From Streptomyces sp. P9-A4 (GTDB lineage Bacteria > Actinomycetota > Actinomycetes > Streptomycetales > Streptomycetaceae): a DNA stretch of 64,000 nt. Made by a program: the position numbers and the translations under genes. Numbering within the stretch: the stretch's first letter is position 1; each line of letters opens with the position of its first letter. The notes under the pieces were generated by a model. The model searched no databases, had not been told where the DNA came from, and worked only from the letters and a program-made list of their open reading frames with translations. The stretch lies in NCBI RefSeq assembly GCF_036634195.1, contig NZ_JAZIFY010000001.1, positions 5,900,501 to 5,964,500 on the forward strand, given 5' to 3'. This document shows, piece by piece, positions 1 through 8,000 of this stretch.

Positions 1-2
1 TC

Positions 3-1331
3 ACCGCGTACGAGACGGAACGACGGCCCGTCGTCGAGTCCACCCAGCGCGCTGCGGCCGCCAGCCTGCACTGGTTCGAGGAACTCGCCGGCCACGTCGA
101 CCGGCCGCCCCGCCGCTTCGCCTTCGACCTCCTCACCCGCAGCCGCCGCGTCACCCACGCCAACCTGCGGCTCCGCGACCCGGCCTTCACGGCCGCCGTC
201 GAACGCGACTTCGGCTGCCCGCCCGGCACCCCGCCCATGTTCACCCCCTTCCGGCTCCGCGGCCTCACCCTGCGCAACCGGATCGTCGTCTCGCCCATGG
301 ACCTGTACGTCGCCGAGGACGGCGTCCCCGGCGACTTCCACCTCGTCCACCTCGGCTCCAGGGCGCTCGGCGGCGCCGGACTCGTCATGACCGAGATGGT
401 CTGCGTCAGCCCGGAGGGCCGTATCACCCCCGGCTGCTCCGGCCTCTGGACCGACGGACAGGCCGCCGCCTGGGCCCGGATCGCCGACTTCGTCCACACC
501 TCGGCGCCCGGCGCCGCGCTCGGCGTCCAGCTCGGCCACTCCGGCCGCAAGGGCTCCACCCGGCGTATGTGGGAGGGCATCGACCAGCCCCTCCCCGCCG
601 GGAACTGGCCCCTGGTCGCCGCCTCACCCCTCCCGTACCGCCCCGGCGTCAACCAGGTCCCGGCCGCCCTCGACCGCGCCGGACTCACCGCCGTGCGCGA
701 GCAGTTCACCGGCGCGGCCCGGCGCGCCGCCCGCAGCGGCTTCGACCTCCTCGAACTGCACGCCGCCCACGGCTACCTCCTCTCCGGCTTCCTCTCCCCG
801 CTCACCAACCACCGCACCGACGCCTACGGCGGCGACCTCGAAGGCCGGCTGCGGTTCCCGCTCGAAGTCTTCGACGCGATACGGGAGGTGTGGCCGCGGG
901 CGCGCCCGATGACCGTCCGCGTCTCGGCCACCGACTGGGCCGAGGGCGGGACCACCGACGAGCAGGCCGTCGCGGTCGCCCGCGCCTTCGCGGACCACGG
1001 GGCCGACGCGATCGACGTCTCCACCGGCCAGGTCGTCCCCGACGAGACCCCCGCCTACGGCCGCTCGTACCAGACCCCGTACGCCGACCGCATCCGCAAC
1101 GAGGCCGGGGTGCCCGTCGTCGCCGTCGGCGCGATCTCCTCCTGGGACGACGTCAACTCCCTTCTCCTGGCGGGCCGCGCCGACCTCTGCGCCCTGGCCC
1201 GCCCGCACCTCTACGACCCGCACTGGACGCTGCACGCGGCGGCCGAGCAGTCCTACGAGGGCCCGGCGGCCCCCTGGCCGGCCCCGTACCGGGCGGGCAG
1301 CCGCCCGCCCCCCACGGGCCGCCGGGAGTAG
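3..1331 (+). CDS. Bifunctional aromatic acyl-CoA monooxygenase / Old Yellow Enzyme reductase, 3' part
   Basis: The reading frame is open from the first full codon of the window and ends at TAG 1329-1331; the 5' part lies outside. The first ~78 codons match the tail of a flavin monooxygenase domain. From about codon 79 (MFTPFRLRGLTLRNRI) a complete Old Yellow Enzyme barrel begins, with the substrate motif HAAHGYLLSGFLSP and the FMN-binding C-terminal part VPVVAVGAI. This fusion architecture is known for salicylyl-CoA 5-hydroxylase/oxidoreductase and for 2-aminobenzoyl-CoA monooxygenase/reductase, which hydroxylate and then reduce the CoA-bound ring. The internal ATG at 237 is not taken as a start, because coding continues upstream without a break. 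The nearby acid-CoA ligase, acyl-CoA dehydrogenase and RidA protein support a ring-degrading role. Which acyl-CoA is used cannot be read from this fragment. Confidence 0.85.
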   Translation, partial: TAYETERRPVVESTQRAAAASLHWFEELAGHVDRPPRRFAFDLLTRSRRVTHANLRLRDPAFTAAVERDFGCPPGTPPMFTPFRLRGLTLRNRIVVSPMDLYVAEDGVPGDFHLVHLGSRALGGAGLVMTEMVCVSPEGRITPGCSGLWTDGQAAAWARIADFVHTSAPGAALGVQLGHSGRKGSTRRMWEGIDQPLPAGNWPLVAASPLPYRPGVNQVPAALDRAGLTAVREQFTGAARRAARSGFDLLELHAAHGYLLSGFLSPLTNHRTDAYGGDLEGRLRFPLEVFDAIREVWPRARPMTVRVSATDWAEGGTTDEQAVAVARAFADHGADAIDVSTGQVVPDETPAYGRSYQTPYADRIRNEAGVPVVAVGAISSWDDVNSLLLAGRADLCALARPHLYDPHWTLHAAAEQSYEGPAAPWPAPYRAGSRPPPTGRRE

Positions 1332-1418
1332 ACGCCGTCCGGGCGCCCTGGACGCTCGCGTATGCGGGTGCGACGCGGAACCATGTCGTGCGCGCCCCCG
1401 GCACCCTTGGATGGGGAC

Positions 1419-1919
1419 ATGACACAGAACAGGAGTGGGAACGGCGCCGGGGCGGTCCTCGGCGCGGCGACGGCGGCGACCGGACTGCTGGCGGGGGTGT
1501 GGTTCGCGTACGTCTGCTCGGTGATGCCGGCGCTGGCGCGCAGCGACGACCGGGTCTACGTCGAGGTGATGCGGAACATCAACGACGTGATCCAGAACCC
1601 GGTCTTCTTCACCCCGTTCCTCGGGGCGCCGCTCCTCGTGGCGGTGGCCGCCTGGCAGCACCGCGCCGGCCGGGCGCGGCTCTGGACGCTCGCCGCGGCG
1701 GTGCTGTGCGCGGCGGTCTTCGTGGTCACGGCCGCGGTGAACGTACCCCTCAACGACGCCCTCGCCGCGGCGAAGGACCCGACCGCGGCCCGCGCCGCCT
1801 TCGAGGCCCCCTGGGTGGCGTGGAACCTGGTCCGCGCGGCCCTGTCGACGCTGGCCCTCGGCTGCCTGCTGCGGGCCCTGGCCGTACGGAGGGACCCGGG
1901 CCTGCCGGGCACCCCCTAG
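1419..1919 (+). CDS. DUF1772-type (anthrone oxygenase-like) membrane protein
   Basis: A protein of 166 residues with about four hydrophobic segments (residues ~10-32, ~55-75, ~82-102 and ~140-158). The pattern NPVFFTPFLGAPL, then NVPLND, then a Trp/Asn/Arg motif (WVAWNLVRAAL) is typical of the DUF1772 family, which includes proteins called anthrone oxygenase-like. ATG 1419 was chosen over upstream starts because the hydrophobic N-terminus begins there. It overlaps the 3' end of the convergent paaX-type gene by 4 bp. The biochemical role is unknown. Its position beside the aromatic cluster may be coincidental. Confidence 0.7.
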   Translation: MTQNRSGNGAGAVLGAATAATGLLAGVWFAYVCSVMPALARSDDRVYVEVMRNINDVIQNPVFFTPFLGAPLLVAVAAWQHRAGRARLWTLAAAVLCAAVFVVTAAVNVPLNDALAAAKDPTAARAAFEAPWVAWNLVRAALSTLALGCLLRALAVRRDPGLPGTP

Positions 1920-2743
1920 GGGGTGTCTCCCGAGAGGAACGGCCGCACGTACTGGGCGCCCCGGTCCCGCAGCAGCTCGTGCAGGGACGCGAAGACCTCC
2001 GCCGAGCGCCGGCCGGGCCAGTCGTCCGGGAGGAGTTCCGCGGGCAGGACCGGGTCGGCGTACGGCAGACGGCGCCAGGAGTCCAGGGCGAGCAGATAGT
2101 CCCGGTAGGCGTCCTCGGCGCCCGCCGGGGCCGTCCGCCAGGCCCGCAGCACCGGCTCGTGCGCCGCGAGGAACTCCTCGTGGAGCCCGGCGACGGCGGG
2201 CAGGTCCCACCAGCGGGCCACCGCGCCGGCCGTCGGCGCGTACCCCAGGTGGTCGCCCCGGAAGAAGTCCACGTACGGGGAGAGCTCCAGGCGCTCCAGG
2301 GCGTTCCTGGTCTCCTCGTACAGCCGCGCGGGCGCGATCCAGACACCCGGCGCCGCCGTGCCGAAGCCGAGCCGGGCGAGCCGGGAGCGCAGCAGGTGCC
2401 GCTTGTGCCGCTCGGCCTCGGGGACCGAGAAGACGGCGAGGACCCAGCCCTCGGACAGTTTCGGCTCGGCGCGGGCGTAGATGCGGCGGTCGCCGTCGTC
2501 GAGGAGGCGGCGGGCGTCCTCCGAGAGGGCGTACCCGGCGGCCCCGTCCGCCGTACGGCCCGGCAGCAGCAGCCCGCGCCGCTTCAGCCGCGACACCGAG
2601 GAACGCACGGAGGGCGCGTCCACCCCGAGCACCCCGAGCAGCCGGATGAGCGCGGCCACGGGCAGCGGGGACCCGTCGGGCGCACGGCCGTACGCGCCGT
2701 ACAGGGAGACGATGAGGGATCGGGGGGTGTGCTGCTCGGCCAC
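1916..2743 (-). CDS. PaaX-family transcriptional regulator
   Basis: A GTG-started protein of 275 residues. The N-terminal winged helix (residues ~5-85; RSLIVSLYGAYGRAPDGSPL, then VRSSVSRLKRRGLL) is followed by the PaaX central segment (FSVPEAERHKRHLLRSRLARLGFGTAAPGVWIAP) and a C-terminal domain with WRRLPYADPVLP. Length and motifs fit PaaX, the aryl-CoA-responsive repressor of phenylacetate genes. Family members usually sense a CoA thioester, so control of the neighbouring aromatic acyl-CoA genes is likely but inferred. It lies 120 bp downstream of the CoA ligase gene on the same strand, separated by a palindromic repeat. Confidence 0.88.
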   Translation of the reverse strand: MAEQHTPRSLIVSLYGAYGRAPDGSPLPVAALIRLLGVLGVDAPSVRSSVSRLKRRGLLLPGRTADGAAGYALSEDARRLLDDGDRRIYARAEPKLSEGWVLAVFSVPEAERHKRHLLRSRLARLGFGTAAPGVWIAPARLYEETRNALERLELSPYVDFFRGDHLGYAPTAGAVARWWDLPAVAGLHEEFLAAHEPVLRAWRTAPAGAEDAYRDYLLALDSWRRLPYADPVLPAELLPDDWPGRRSAEVFASLHELLRDRGAQYVRPFLSGDTP

Positions 2744-2754
2744 GTGATCACTCT

Positions 2755-2836
2755 AGGGCCTGTCGTCGAACTCCCGTCGTCGCCCGAAGGGCGGCCCAGG
2801 CGTCGTGGGGCAGGCGGGAGTGTGACGACAGGCCCT
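2755..2836. repeat. 82-bp palindromic element (MITE-like or terminator)
   Basis: Outer 22-bp arms at 2755-2776 and 2815-2836 are inverted repeats matching at 20 of 22 positions (AGGGCCTGTCGTC at each outer end). The interior holds a smaller hairpin, CGCCC-GAA-GGGCG. It fills most of the gap between the CoA ligase stop and the paaX start. No clear target duplication is visible. It could be a miniature mobile element or an elaborate terminator for the ligase gene. Confidence 0.65.
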
Positions 2837-2863
2837 GGGGGGTGGCGCGGGCGTCGTGCCCGG

Positions 2864-4486
2864 TCAGGCCGGGTCGCGGAGTCGGAAGCGCTGGAGCTTG
2901 CCCGTGGCCGTGCGCGGCAGCTCGTCCAGGAAGACGATCTCGCGGGGCGACTTGTACGGGGCGAGGCGGGCGCGGACGAAGGCCCGCAGCGCGGCGGCGG
3001 TGCCCGCGTCGCGCGGCACTCCCTCCCGTACCACCGTGTAGGCCACGACGACCTGGCCGCGCAGCTCGTCCGGGCGGCCCACGACGGCCGTCTCCACCAC
3101 GTCGGGATGGTCCAGGAGCACTTCCTCGACCTGCGGTCCGGCGATGTTGTAGCCCGCCGAGATGATCATGTCGTCGGACCGTGACACATAGCGGAAGTAG
3201 CCGTCGGGCTCGCGGACGTACGTGTCGCCGGTGACGTTCCAGCCCTCCCGTACGTACTCCTCCTGGCGCGGATCGGCCAGATAGCGGCAGCCGACCGGGC
3301 CGCGCACCGCGAGCAGCCCCTCCTCGCCGTCCGGGACGGCCCGGCCCTCCCGGTCCACGATCCTGGCCTGCCAGCCGGGCACCGGGCGGCCGGTGGTGCC
3401 GGGGCGGATGTCGCCGTCGGCGGCGGAGATGAAGATGTGGAGGAGTTCGGTCGCGCCGATGCCGTTGATGAGCCGCAGACCCGTCCGCGCGTACCAGGCC
3501 TTCCAGGTGGCCTCCGGCAGGTTCTCGCCCGCGGAGACGCAGCGCCGCAGCGAGCCCAGCTCGGGGGCGGTGCCCTGGGTCAGCTCGTCGAGCATCACCC
3601 GGTAGGCGGTGGGGGCGGTGAAGAGCACGGACACCCGGTGCCGCTCGATCGCCGCGAGCAGCTGTTTGGGCCCGGCCTGCTCGAGGAGGACCGCGCTCGC
3701 CCCGGCCCGCAGGGGGAAGACGACGAGCCCGCCGAGGCCGAAGGTGAAGGCGAGCGGCGGCGAACCGGCGAAGACGTCGTCGGGCAGCGGGCGCAGGACG
3801 TGCGCGGAGAAGGTGTCGGCGACGGCGAGGACGTCCCGGTGGAAGTGGACGCAGCCCTTGGGGCGCCCGGTGGTGCCGGAGGTGAAGGCGATGAGGGCCA
3901 CGTCGTCGGCGGCGGTCGCCACAGCGGGGTAGGGGCCGGGCCGGCGGGCGGCGAGGGCGAGCAGGTCGTCGGGGCCGTCCCCGCCGAAGGGGGTGACGCG
4001 GAGCCCGGCGACGCGGGCCCCGAGGAGTTCGTCGACGGCGTGGGCGTCGCAGAGGGCGTGGCTGCAGCGGGCCGCTCTGGCCATCACGGCGAGTTCGGGG
4101 GCGCGCTGCTGGGCCAGGACGGTGACGGCGACGGCCCCGGCCTTCATCACGGCGAGCCAGCAGGCGGCGAGCCAGGGGGTGGTGGGGCCGCGCAGCAGGA
4201 CCCGGTTGCCGGGCTTGACCCGCAGGTCGGAGGTGAGGACGTGGGCGATGCGGTCGACGTGGTCCTGGAGCTGTCCGTAGCTCCAGACGCCGCCCTCGCC
4301 GTCGTGGAAGGCGGGCCGGTCGGCGCCGAGGCGTTCCACCGTGCGGTCGAGGAGTTCCTCCCCGCAGTTGAGCCGGTCGGGGTACACCAGCTCAGGGAGG
4401 TCGAAGAGGAGGCGGGGCCACCGCTCCGGCGGTGGCAGCCGGTCGCGGGCGAAGGTGTCGAGGTGGGCCGAGGGTGTCAGCTCCAT
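2864..4486 (-). CDS. Aromatic acid-CoA ligase (benzoate/2-aminobenzoate-CoA ligase family)
   Basis: A 540-residue AMP-forming acyl-CoA synthetase. The ATP-binding P-loop FTSGTTGRPKG lies at ~201-211, the adenylate motif near GIGATELLHIF, the hinge motif VTGDTYVREPDGYFRYVSRSDDMI, and the catalytic lysine in PRTATGKLQRF near the C-terminus. ATG 4486 follows CAGGGGGAC and begins MELTPSAH; coding upstream of this is not conserved-looking. The sequence is closest in style to benzoate-CoA ligases, which activate aromatic acids with ATP and CoA. It is transcribed away from the acyl-CoA dehydrogenase gene across a 171-bp divergent control region. It probably supplies the acyl-CoA for the monooxygenase fusion at the window start. 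Confidence 0.85.
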   Translation of the reverse strand: MELTPSAHLDTFARDRLPPPERWPRLLFDLPELVYPDRLNCGEELLDRTVERLGADRPAFHDGEGGVWSYGQLQDHVDRIAHVLTSDLRVKPGNRVLLRGPTTPWLAACWLAVMKAGAVAVTVLAQQRAPELAVMARAARCSHALCDAHAVDELLGARVAGLRVTPFGGDGPDDLLALAARRPGPYPAVATAADDVALIAFTSGTTGRPKGCVHFHRDVLAVADTFSAHVLRPLPDDVFAGSPPLAFTFGLGGLVVFPLRAGASAVLLEQAGPKQLLAAIERHRVSVLFTAPTAYRVMLDELTQGTAPELGSLRRCVSAGENLPEATWKAWYARTGLRLINGIGATELLHIFISAADGDIRPGTTGRPVPGWQARIVDREGRAVPDGEEGLLAVRGPVGCRYLADPRQEEYVREGWNVTGDTYVREPDGYFRYVSRSDDMIISAGYNIAGPQVEEVLLDHPDVVETAVVGRPDELRGQVVVAYTVVREGVPRDAGTAAALRAFVRARLAPYKSPREIVFLDELPRTATGKLQRFRLRDPA

Positions 4487-4657
4487 GAGTCCGTCCCCCT
4501 GTCGAGGTGGGGTCGCCCGTCGCCTCACGAGCGTATCGTGTTGGTGACGGCAGTCAACTGTTCGCGACAAGCGGCAAGGGCACCCGAGGGCGCGGGGAAG
4601 GAAACGCGCCGGACGGCGCTCCCGCCGGGGCGCCCGAGGGAGCCGGAGAGGGACCGC
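4487..4657. promoter_or_regulatory. Divergent control region of the aromatic cluster
   Basis: These 171 bp separate the ligase (minus) and acyl-CoA dehydrogenase (plus) genes, so they must hold both promoters. Weak imperfect dyads are visible around 4528-4560, none convincing. The ribosome site GGAGAGGGA precedes ATG 4658. A PaaX-type regulator would be expected to bind here, but no operator can be assigned by eye. Confidence 0.4.
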
Positions 4658-5794
4658 ATGCCCGCATTCTCGCTCGAACCGGAACAGATCACCTGGTGTG
4701 CGGAGCTCCGCGGCCTCGCCGCCGACCGCCTGAAGCCCCTCGCCGACAAGGGCGAACCCGGCCGGGTCAACCGCCCTCTCGTCGCCGCCCTCGGCGAGCT
4801 CGGGCTGATCGCCCGGCTCTTCGACGCCGGTGCCCTCGAACTCTGCCTCCTGCGCGAATCCCTCGCCCGCACCTGCACCGAGGCCGAGACCGCCCTCGCC
4901 CTCCAGGGCCTCGGCGGCCACCCCGTCGCCGCCTTCGGCACCCCGGCCCAGCGGGCCCGCTGGCTCCCCGAGGTCACCTCCGGACGGGCCGTCGCCGCCT
5001 TCGCGCTCTCCGAACCCGGCGCCGGCTCCGACGCCGCCGCACTCGCCCTCGAAGCCGTCCCCGACGGACACGGCGGCTGGCACCTGCACGGCGAGAAACA
5101 GTGGATCTCCAACGCCCCCGAGGCCGACTTCGCCACCGTCTTCGCCCGCACCACCCCGGGCGCCGGCTCCCGGGGCGTCACCGCCTTCCTCGTCCCCGCC
5201 GGCCGGCCGGGCCTCGACGGCGAGCCGCTCGACATGCTCGCCCCGCACGCCCTGGGCACCCTCACCTTCGACGGCGTCCCCGTCGGCCCGGAGGACCTCC
5301 TCGGCGAACCCGACCGGGGATTCCGCGTCGCCATGAACACCCTCAACCTCTTCCGCCCCAGCGTCGGCGCCTTCGCCGTCGGCATGGCCCAGGCCGCCCT
5401 CGACGCCGCCCTCGCCCACACCGCCGGCCGCCCCGCCTTCGGCGGCCACCTCGCCGACCTCCAGGCCGTCGCCCACCGGATCGCCGAGATGGCCACCCGT
5501 ACCGAGGCCGCCCGCCTGCTCGTCTACGCGGCGGCCACCGCCTACGACGACGGCGACCCCGACGTGCCCCGGCGCTCCGCCATGGCCAAACTGCTCGCCA
5601 CCGAGACCGCCCAGTACGTCGTCGACGCCGCCGTCCAGCTCCACGGCGCCCGCGCCCTGCAACGCGGCCACCTCCTCGAACACCTCTACCGGGAGGTCCG
5701 CGCACCCCGGATCTACGAGGGCGCCACCGAGGTCCAGCGCACGATCATCGCCAAGGAGCTGTACGCACGTCATCGCGAGGAGCCGTCCCCATGA
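4658..5794 (+). CDS. Acyl-CoA dehydrogenase family protein
   Basis: A 378-residue flavoprotein with the standard fold. The FAD/substrate motif FALSEPGAGSDA is at ~120, the second signature KQWISNAPEADFATVFART at ~150, and the C-terminal IYEGATEVQR carries the probable catalytic base Glu at ~353. The start at ATG 4658 is preceded by GGAGAGGGA. It overlaps the following ridA-like gene by 4 bp (ATGA), indicating coupling. In the inferred pathway it would oxidise the reduced alicyclic acyl-CoA made by the monooxygenase/reductase, as in 2-aminobenzoyl-CoA breakdown. The exact substrate is not known. Confidence 0.85.
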   Translation: MPAFSLEPEQITWCAELRGLAADRLKPLADKGEPGRVNRPLVAALGELGLIARLFDAGALELCLLRESLARTCTEAETALALQGLGGHPVAAFGTPAQRARWLPEVTSGRAVAAFALSEPGAGSDAAALALEAVPDGHGGWHLHGEKQWISNAPEADFATVFARTTPGAGSRGVTAFLVPAGRPGLDGEPLDMLAPHALGTLTFDGVPVGPEDLLGEPDRGFRVAMNTLNLFRPSVGAFAVGMAQAALDAALAHTAGRPAFGGHLADLQAVAHRIAEMATRTEAARLLVYAAATAYDDGDPDVPRRSAMAKLLATETAQYVVDAAVQLHGARALQRGHLLEHLYREVRAPRIYEGATEVQRTIIAKELYARHREEPSP

Positions 5795-6204
5795 GCCTGC
5801 ACCGGCACAACCCCGCCGAACTCGCCCCGCCCACCGGCTTCTCCCACGCCGTCACCGCGACCGGCGGCAGGCTGGTCTTCCTCGCCGGACAGACCGCCCT
5901 CGACAGCGGGGGCGCGGTGGTGGGGGACACCCTGACCGAGCAGTTCACCACCGCCCTCGGCAACCTCCTCACCGCCCTCCGCCACGCCGGCGGCACCCCC
6001 GCCGACCTCGCCCGCGTCACCGTCTACACCACCGACGTCGACGACTACCGCGCCCACGCCAACGAACTCGGCCGGATCTGGCGACGGTTGGCGGGCCGCG
6101 ACTATCCGGCGATGGCCGTGATCGGAGTCGTACGCCTCTGGGACGAACAGGCCCGGGTGGAACTCGACGGCTTCGCGGTCCTGGACGAGCCCGCCCACGG
6201 CTGA
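5791..6204 (+). CDS. RidA/YjgF-family deaminase
   Basis: A 137-residue single-domain protein of the RidA family. The core VFLAGQTALDSGG, the helix LLTALRHAGGTPADLARVTVY and Arg115 in VVRLWDEQARVELDGFAVL (position of the substrate carboxylate-binding Arg) are present. RidA proteins hydrolyse enamines or imines to ketones and ammonia, although several subfamilies differ in activity. The ATGA overlap with the acyl-CoA dehydrogenase gene ties it to the aromatic cluster. This makes sense if the substrate is an amino-aromatic acid such as anthranilate, whose reduced CoA ester is an enamine. That link is an inference. Confidence 0.85.
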   Translation: MSLHRHNPAELAPPTGFSHAVTATGGRLVFLAGQTALDSGGAVVGDTLTEQFTTALGNLLTALRHAGGTPADLARVTVYTTDVDDYRAHANELGRIWRRLAGRDYPAMAVIGVVRLWDEQARVELDGFAVLDEPAHG

Positions 6205-6252
6205 ACGGGGGCCGGCCCACGCCTGACCTGCGGGGCCCCGATGATCAACTGG

Positions 6253-6268
6253 TCACCCGTACGGGTGA
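6253..6268. promoter_or_regulatory. Perfect 16-bp palindrome upstream of the MFS gene
   Basis: TCACCCGTACGGGTGA is a perfect dyad ending 66 bp before ATG 6335. A possible -10 (TTAATG, 6272-6277) lies just downstream, so a bound repressor would cover the promoter. This layout is typical of TetR or MarR control of exporters. No regulator gene is adjacent. Confidence 0.55.
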
Positions 6269-6334
6269 GGCTTAATGTCGAAAGGTGGACTGACCGGCCC
6301 ACGGCTCACTCACCAGGCGGACCAGAGGCGCCAC

Positions 6335-7888
6335 ATGAGTACACCCAAGCCGACGACACCGGCACCGGCCGCCACCCCGAGGAAGGGCGGCGACGGCAAG
6401 GGCATCGCCCTGTTCGTGATCGCGTCCTGTCAGCTGATGGTGGTCCTCGACATCACCATCGTGAACATCGCGCTCCCGCACATCCAGACCGCGCTGGACT
6501 TCTCCACCACCAGCCTGTCCTGGGTCGTCAACGCCTACACCCTCACCTTCGGCGGTCTGCTGCTCCTCGGCGGGCGCGCGGGCGACATCCTCGGCCGCCG
6601 CCGGGTCTTCATCTTCGGTGTCCTGCTCTTCGGACTCGCCTCGCTCTTCTGCGGACTCGCGCAGAGCGAATGGCAACTTCTCGCCGCCCGCTCGCTGCAG
6701 GGCGTCGGCGGCGCGATAGCCTCGCCGACCTCGCTGTCCCTCATCACCACCACCTTCGACGAAGGCCCGGAACGCAACCGGGCCTTCGGTGTGTTCGCGG
6801 GCGTCTCGGCCGGCGGCGGCGCGATCGGCCTGGTCGCGGGCGGCATGCTGGTGCAGTGGCTCGACTGGCGCTGGATCTTCTTCGTCAACGTCCCCATCGC
6901 GCTGGTCATCGCCTTCCTCACCCCGCGCCACGTCAAGGAGTCCGAGCGGCACCCCGGCCACTTCGACCTCGCCGGTGCGCTCACCTCCACCCTCGGCATG
7001 GTGGCGCTGGTGTACGGCTTCATCCGGGCCGCGCAGGAAGGCTGGCGCGACCCCTACACGATCGGCTCGTTCGCCGCGGCGGTCGTGCTGCTCGCCGCGT
7101 TCATCCTGATCGAGCGGCGCTCCCGGCAGCCGATCACACCCCTGCACATGTTCGCCGACCGCAACCGCTCGGGCACCTACGTCATCATGCTCTGCCTGGC
7201 GGCGGCCATCTTCGGCATGTTCTTCTTCCTCACCCTGTTCGTGCAGGAGGTGCTGGGATTCAGCCCACTGACGACCGGTCTGGCCTTCCTGCCGGTCAGC
7301 GCGATCATCGCGGTCGGCGCCGGCTTCACGTCCAACCTGCTGCCGAGGTTCGGCCCGAAACCCTTCATGGTGACGGGCTCGCTGCTCACCGCGGTGGGCC
7401 TCTCCTGGCTGACCCGGACCAAGGTGGACTCCACCTATCTGGGCAGCATCCTCGGCCCGCTCCTCGTCTTCGGCCTGGGCATGGGGCTGATGTTCGTGTC
7501 GCTGACCATCATGGCCCTGTCCAACGTCGAACCACGGGAGTCGGGCGCCGCGTCCGGCCTGCTCAACGCCATGCAGCAGGTGGGCGGTTCGCTCGGCCTG
7601 TCGATCCTGGTGACGGTCTTCGGCACGGCCAGCCGCAACGAGGCGGAGACCCAGGTCCCCGCCTTCCTGGCCCAGGCGGGCCCCCTGGAGAAGTCCCAGT
7701 TCGCCCAGACGGGCCAGCTCCCACCCCCCTGGAGCGACCAGGTCCTCACCTCGGGCGTCTCCGCCGGCTTCGTCACGGCGGCCGTCTTCGCCGTACTGGG
7801 CGCCCTGGTCGCCCTCTTCGTCATCAAGGTCCGCCCCTCGGACATCGAACGGCTGAAGGGCGGCGCGGGAGTGATGCCGGGGGGCTGA
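6335..7888 (+). CDS. MFS drug:H+ antiporter, DHA2 (14-TMS) family
   Basis: A 517-residue membrane protein with about 14 hydrophobic helices. Family motifs include LDITIVNIALPHIQ in helix 1, WVVNAYTLTFGGLLLLGGRAGDILGRRRVF (motif A) after helix 2, and LQGVGGAIASPTSLSLI (motif C-like). These belong to the EmrB/QacA group that exports toxic organic compounds using the proton gradient. ATG 6335 was preferred to ATG 6275 because AGAGG precedes it and the extra N-terminal segment would be non-hydrophobic. It is monocistronic. The palindrome at 6253-6268 is its likely operator. The substrate is unknown. Confidence 0.88.
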   Translation: MSTPKPTTPAPAATPRKGGDGKGIALFVIASCQLMVVLDITIVNIALPHIQTALDFSTTSLSWVVNAYTLTFGGLLLLGGRAGDILGRRRVFIFGVLLFGLASLFCGLAQSEWQLLAARSLQGVGGAIASPTSLSLITTTFDEGPERNRAFGVFAGVSAGGGAIGLVAGGMLVQWLDWRWIFFVNVPIALVIAFLTPRHVKESERHPGHFDLAGALTSTLGMVALVYGFIRAAQEGWRDPYTIGSFAAAVVLLAAFILIERRSRQPITPLHMFADRNRSGTYVIMLCLAAAIFGMFFFLTLFVQEVLGFSPLTTGLAFLPVSAIIAVGAGFTSNLLPRFGPKPFMVTGSLLTAVGLSWLTRTKVDSTYLGSILGPLLVFGLGMGLMFVSLTIMALSNVEPRESGAASGLLNAMQQVGGSLGLSILVTVFGTASRNEAETQVPAFLAQAGPLEKSQFAQTGQLPPPWSDQVLTSGVSAGFVTAAVFAVLGALVALFVIKVRPSDIERLKGGAGVMPGG

Positions 7889-7959
7889 ACGCCGTCGCCG
7901 GAATCGGTTCGCCCCCCGTCCCGTACAACCATGGCTCGTTCCCGACGGTCTTGATCACG

Positions 7960-7975
7960 CATGTCCTATGACATG
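7960..7975. promoter_or_regulatory. Short inverted repeat before the secreted FnIII gene
   Basis: CATGTC-CTAT-GACATG forms a 6-bp dyad with a 4-bp loop, ending 25 bp before ATG 8001. It could be an operator or lie in the leader. Short dyads of this size occur by chance, so confidence is low. Confidence 0.25.
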
Positions 7976-8000
7976 TGCAGGATCACGACCGAAGGAACGC

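Noticed and set aside
569..3184. Long plus-strand frame crossing the OYE fusion, paaX and ligase genes
   Set aside because: Its product is Arg/Pro/Gly-rich and overlaps three well-supported genes in other frames.
7960..7975. CATGTC/GACATG dyad as a strong operator
   Set aside because: Only 6-bp arms with no repeat elsewhere; kept as a low-confidence feature only.
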